Of a DNA stretch of 21,767 bases, positions 21,744 through 21,767 are shown one piece after another. Below the pieces are notes generated by a model, which was not told the origin of the DNA, ran no database searches, and saw only the letters and a program-made list of their open reading frames with translations. Origin of the DNA: Cloacimonetes bacterium UBA6081 (lineage in GTDB: Bacteria; Cloacimonadota; Cloacimonadia; Cloacimonadales; Cloacimonadaceae); assembly GCA_002428685.1 (NCBI GenBank), contig DIXL01000034.1, positions 77,109 through 98,875 of the forward strand, written 5' to 3'. Both the position numbers and the translations under genes were made by a program. Each line of letters opens with the position of its first letter. Position 1 is the first letter of the stretch.

Positions 21744-21767
21744 GCGGGAATAGCTCAGTGGTAGAGC
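21744..21767 (+). tRNA. Partial tRNA, probably a second tRNA-Gly
   Basis: The last 24 bases are identical to the first 24 of the tRNA-Gly at 21483 (acceptor 5' strand and whole D-arm). The gene is cut by the window edge, so its anticodon is not visible. Confidence 0.75.

Overview
The window reads as a chromosomal segment of a diderm bacterium of the FCB (Fibrobacterota-Chlorobiota-Bacteroidota) type. I favour Candidatus Cloacimonas or a relative (Cloacimonadota). The pointers are an LpxK lipid A kinase (outer membrane with LPS), two secreted enzymes with YPNP-type C-terminal sorting domains like those used by type IX secretion (T9SS), a spermidine/putrescine-type ABC transporter, and a mixture of housekeeping genes with AT-rich gaps carrying small inverted repeats. 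No plasmid, phage, IS element or CRISPR array is visible. The phylum is an inference from gene content and was not tested.

Layout: (1) 1-2598, plus strand: an imperfect palindromic element, dnaJ, a DUF4160/DUF2442 small-gene pair, and rsmE. (2) 2569-4888, minus strand: a tightly packed purC - response regulator - lpxK operon, convergent with rsmE and overlapping its 3' end by 30 bp. (3) 4914-5892: an 8-bp tandem repeat, then a UvrC/Cho-like protein whose GIY-YIG nuclease site looks dead while its cysteine cluster and UvrB-binding motif remain. (4) 6030-6741: a HEPN/MNT (HI0074/HI0073-like) pair with a visible promoter. (5) 7060-8769: a lipoprotein with repeated carboxypeptidase-regulatory-like beta domains. 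(6) 8869-16463, minus strand: a secreted peptidylarginine deiminase, a secreted M14 zinc carboxypeptidase and potABC, with the carboxypeptidase coupled to potA. (7) 16479-17164: an intergenic stretch with two nested inverted-repeat structures, then a lone MNT nucleotidyltransferase. (8) 17260-21431, plus strand: umuC, a YigZ/IMPACT protein, a ChaN-like protein, a MEMO1 protein and an AMMECR1 protein, mostly overlapping or nearly so. (9) 21483-21767: tRNA-Gly, tRNA-Cys, tRNA-Leu and the start of a second tRNA-Gly.

The part most worth a second look is region 6. The deiminase keeps every active-site residue I can place from Porphyromonas gingivalis PPAD, including the two arginines and the tyrosine that hold a C-terminal arginine. 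The neighbouring M14 carboxypeptidase has Asp at the position that gives carboxypeptidase B its preference for basic C-terminal residues. Both enzymes are exported and carry sorting domains, so both appear built to act on C-terminal arginine of external peptides. The second is joined to genes for a cationic-amine-type importer. Together they could form an extracellular arginine/citrulline harvesting module, which would suit an amino-acid-fermenting organism. This is a hypothesis from sequence only. Other notable items are a possible attenuator hairpin before the carboxypeptidase, the degenerate UvrC-like protein, and the ChaN-MEMO-AMMECR1 operon without a visible radical SAM partner.
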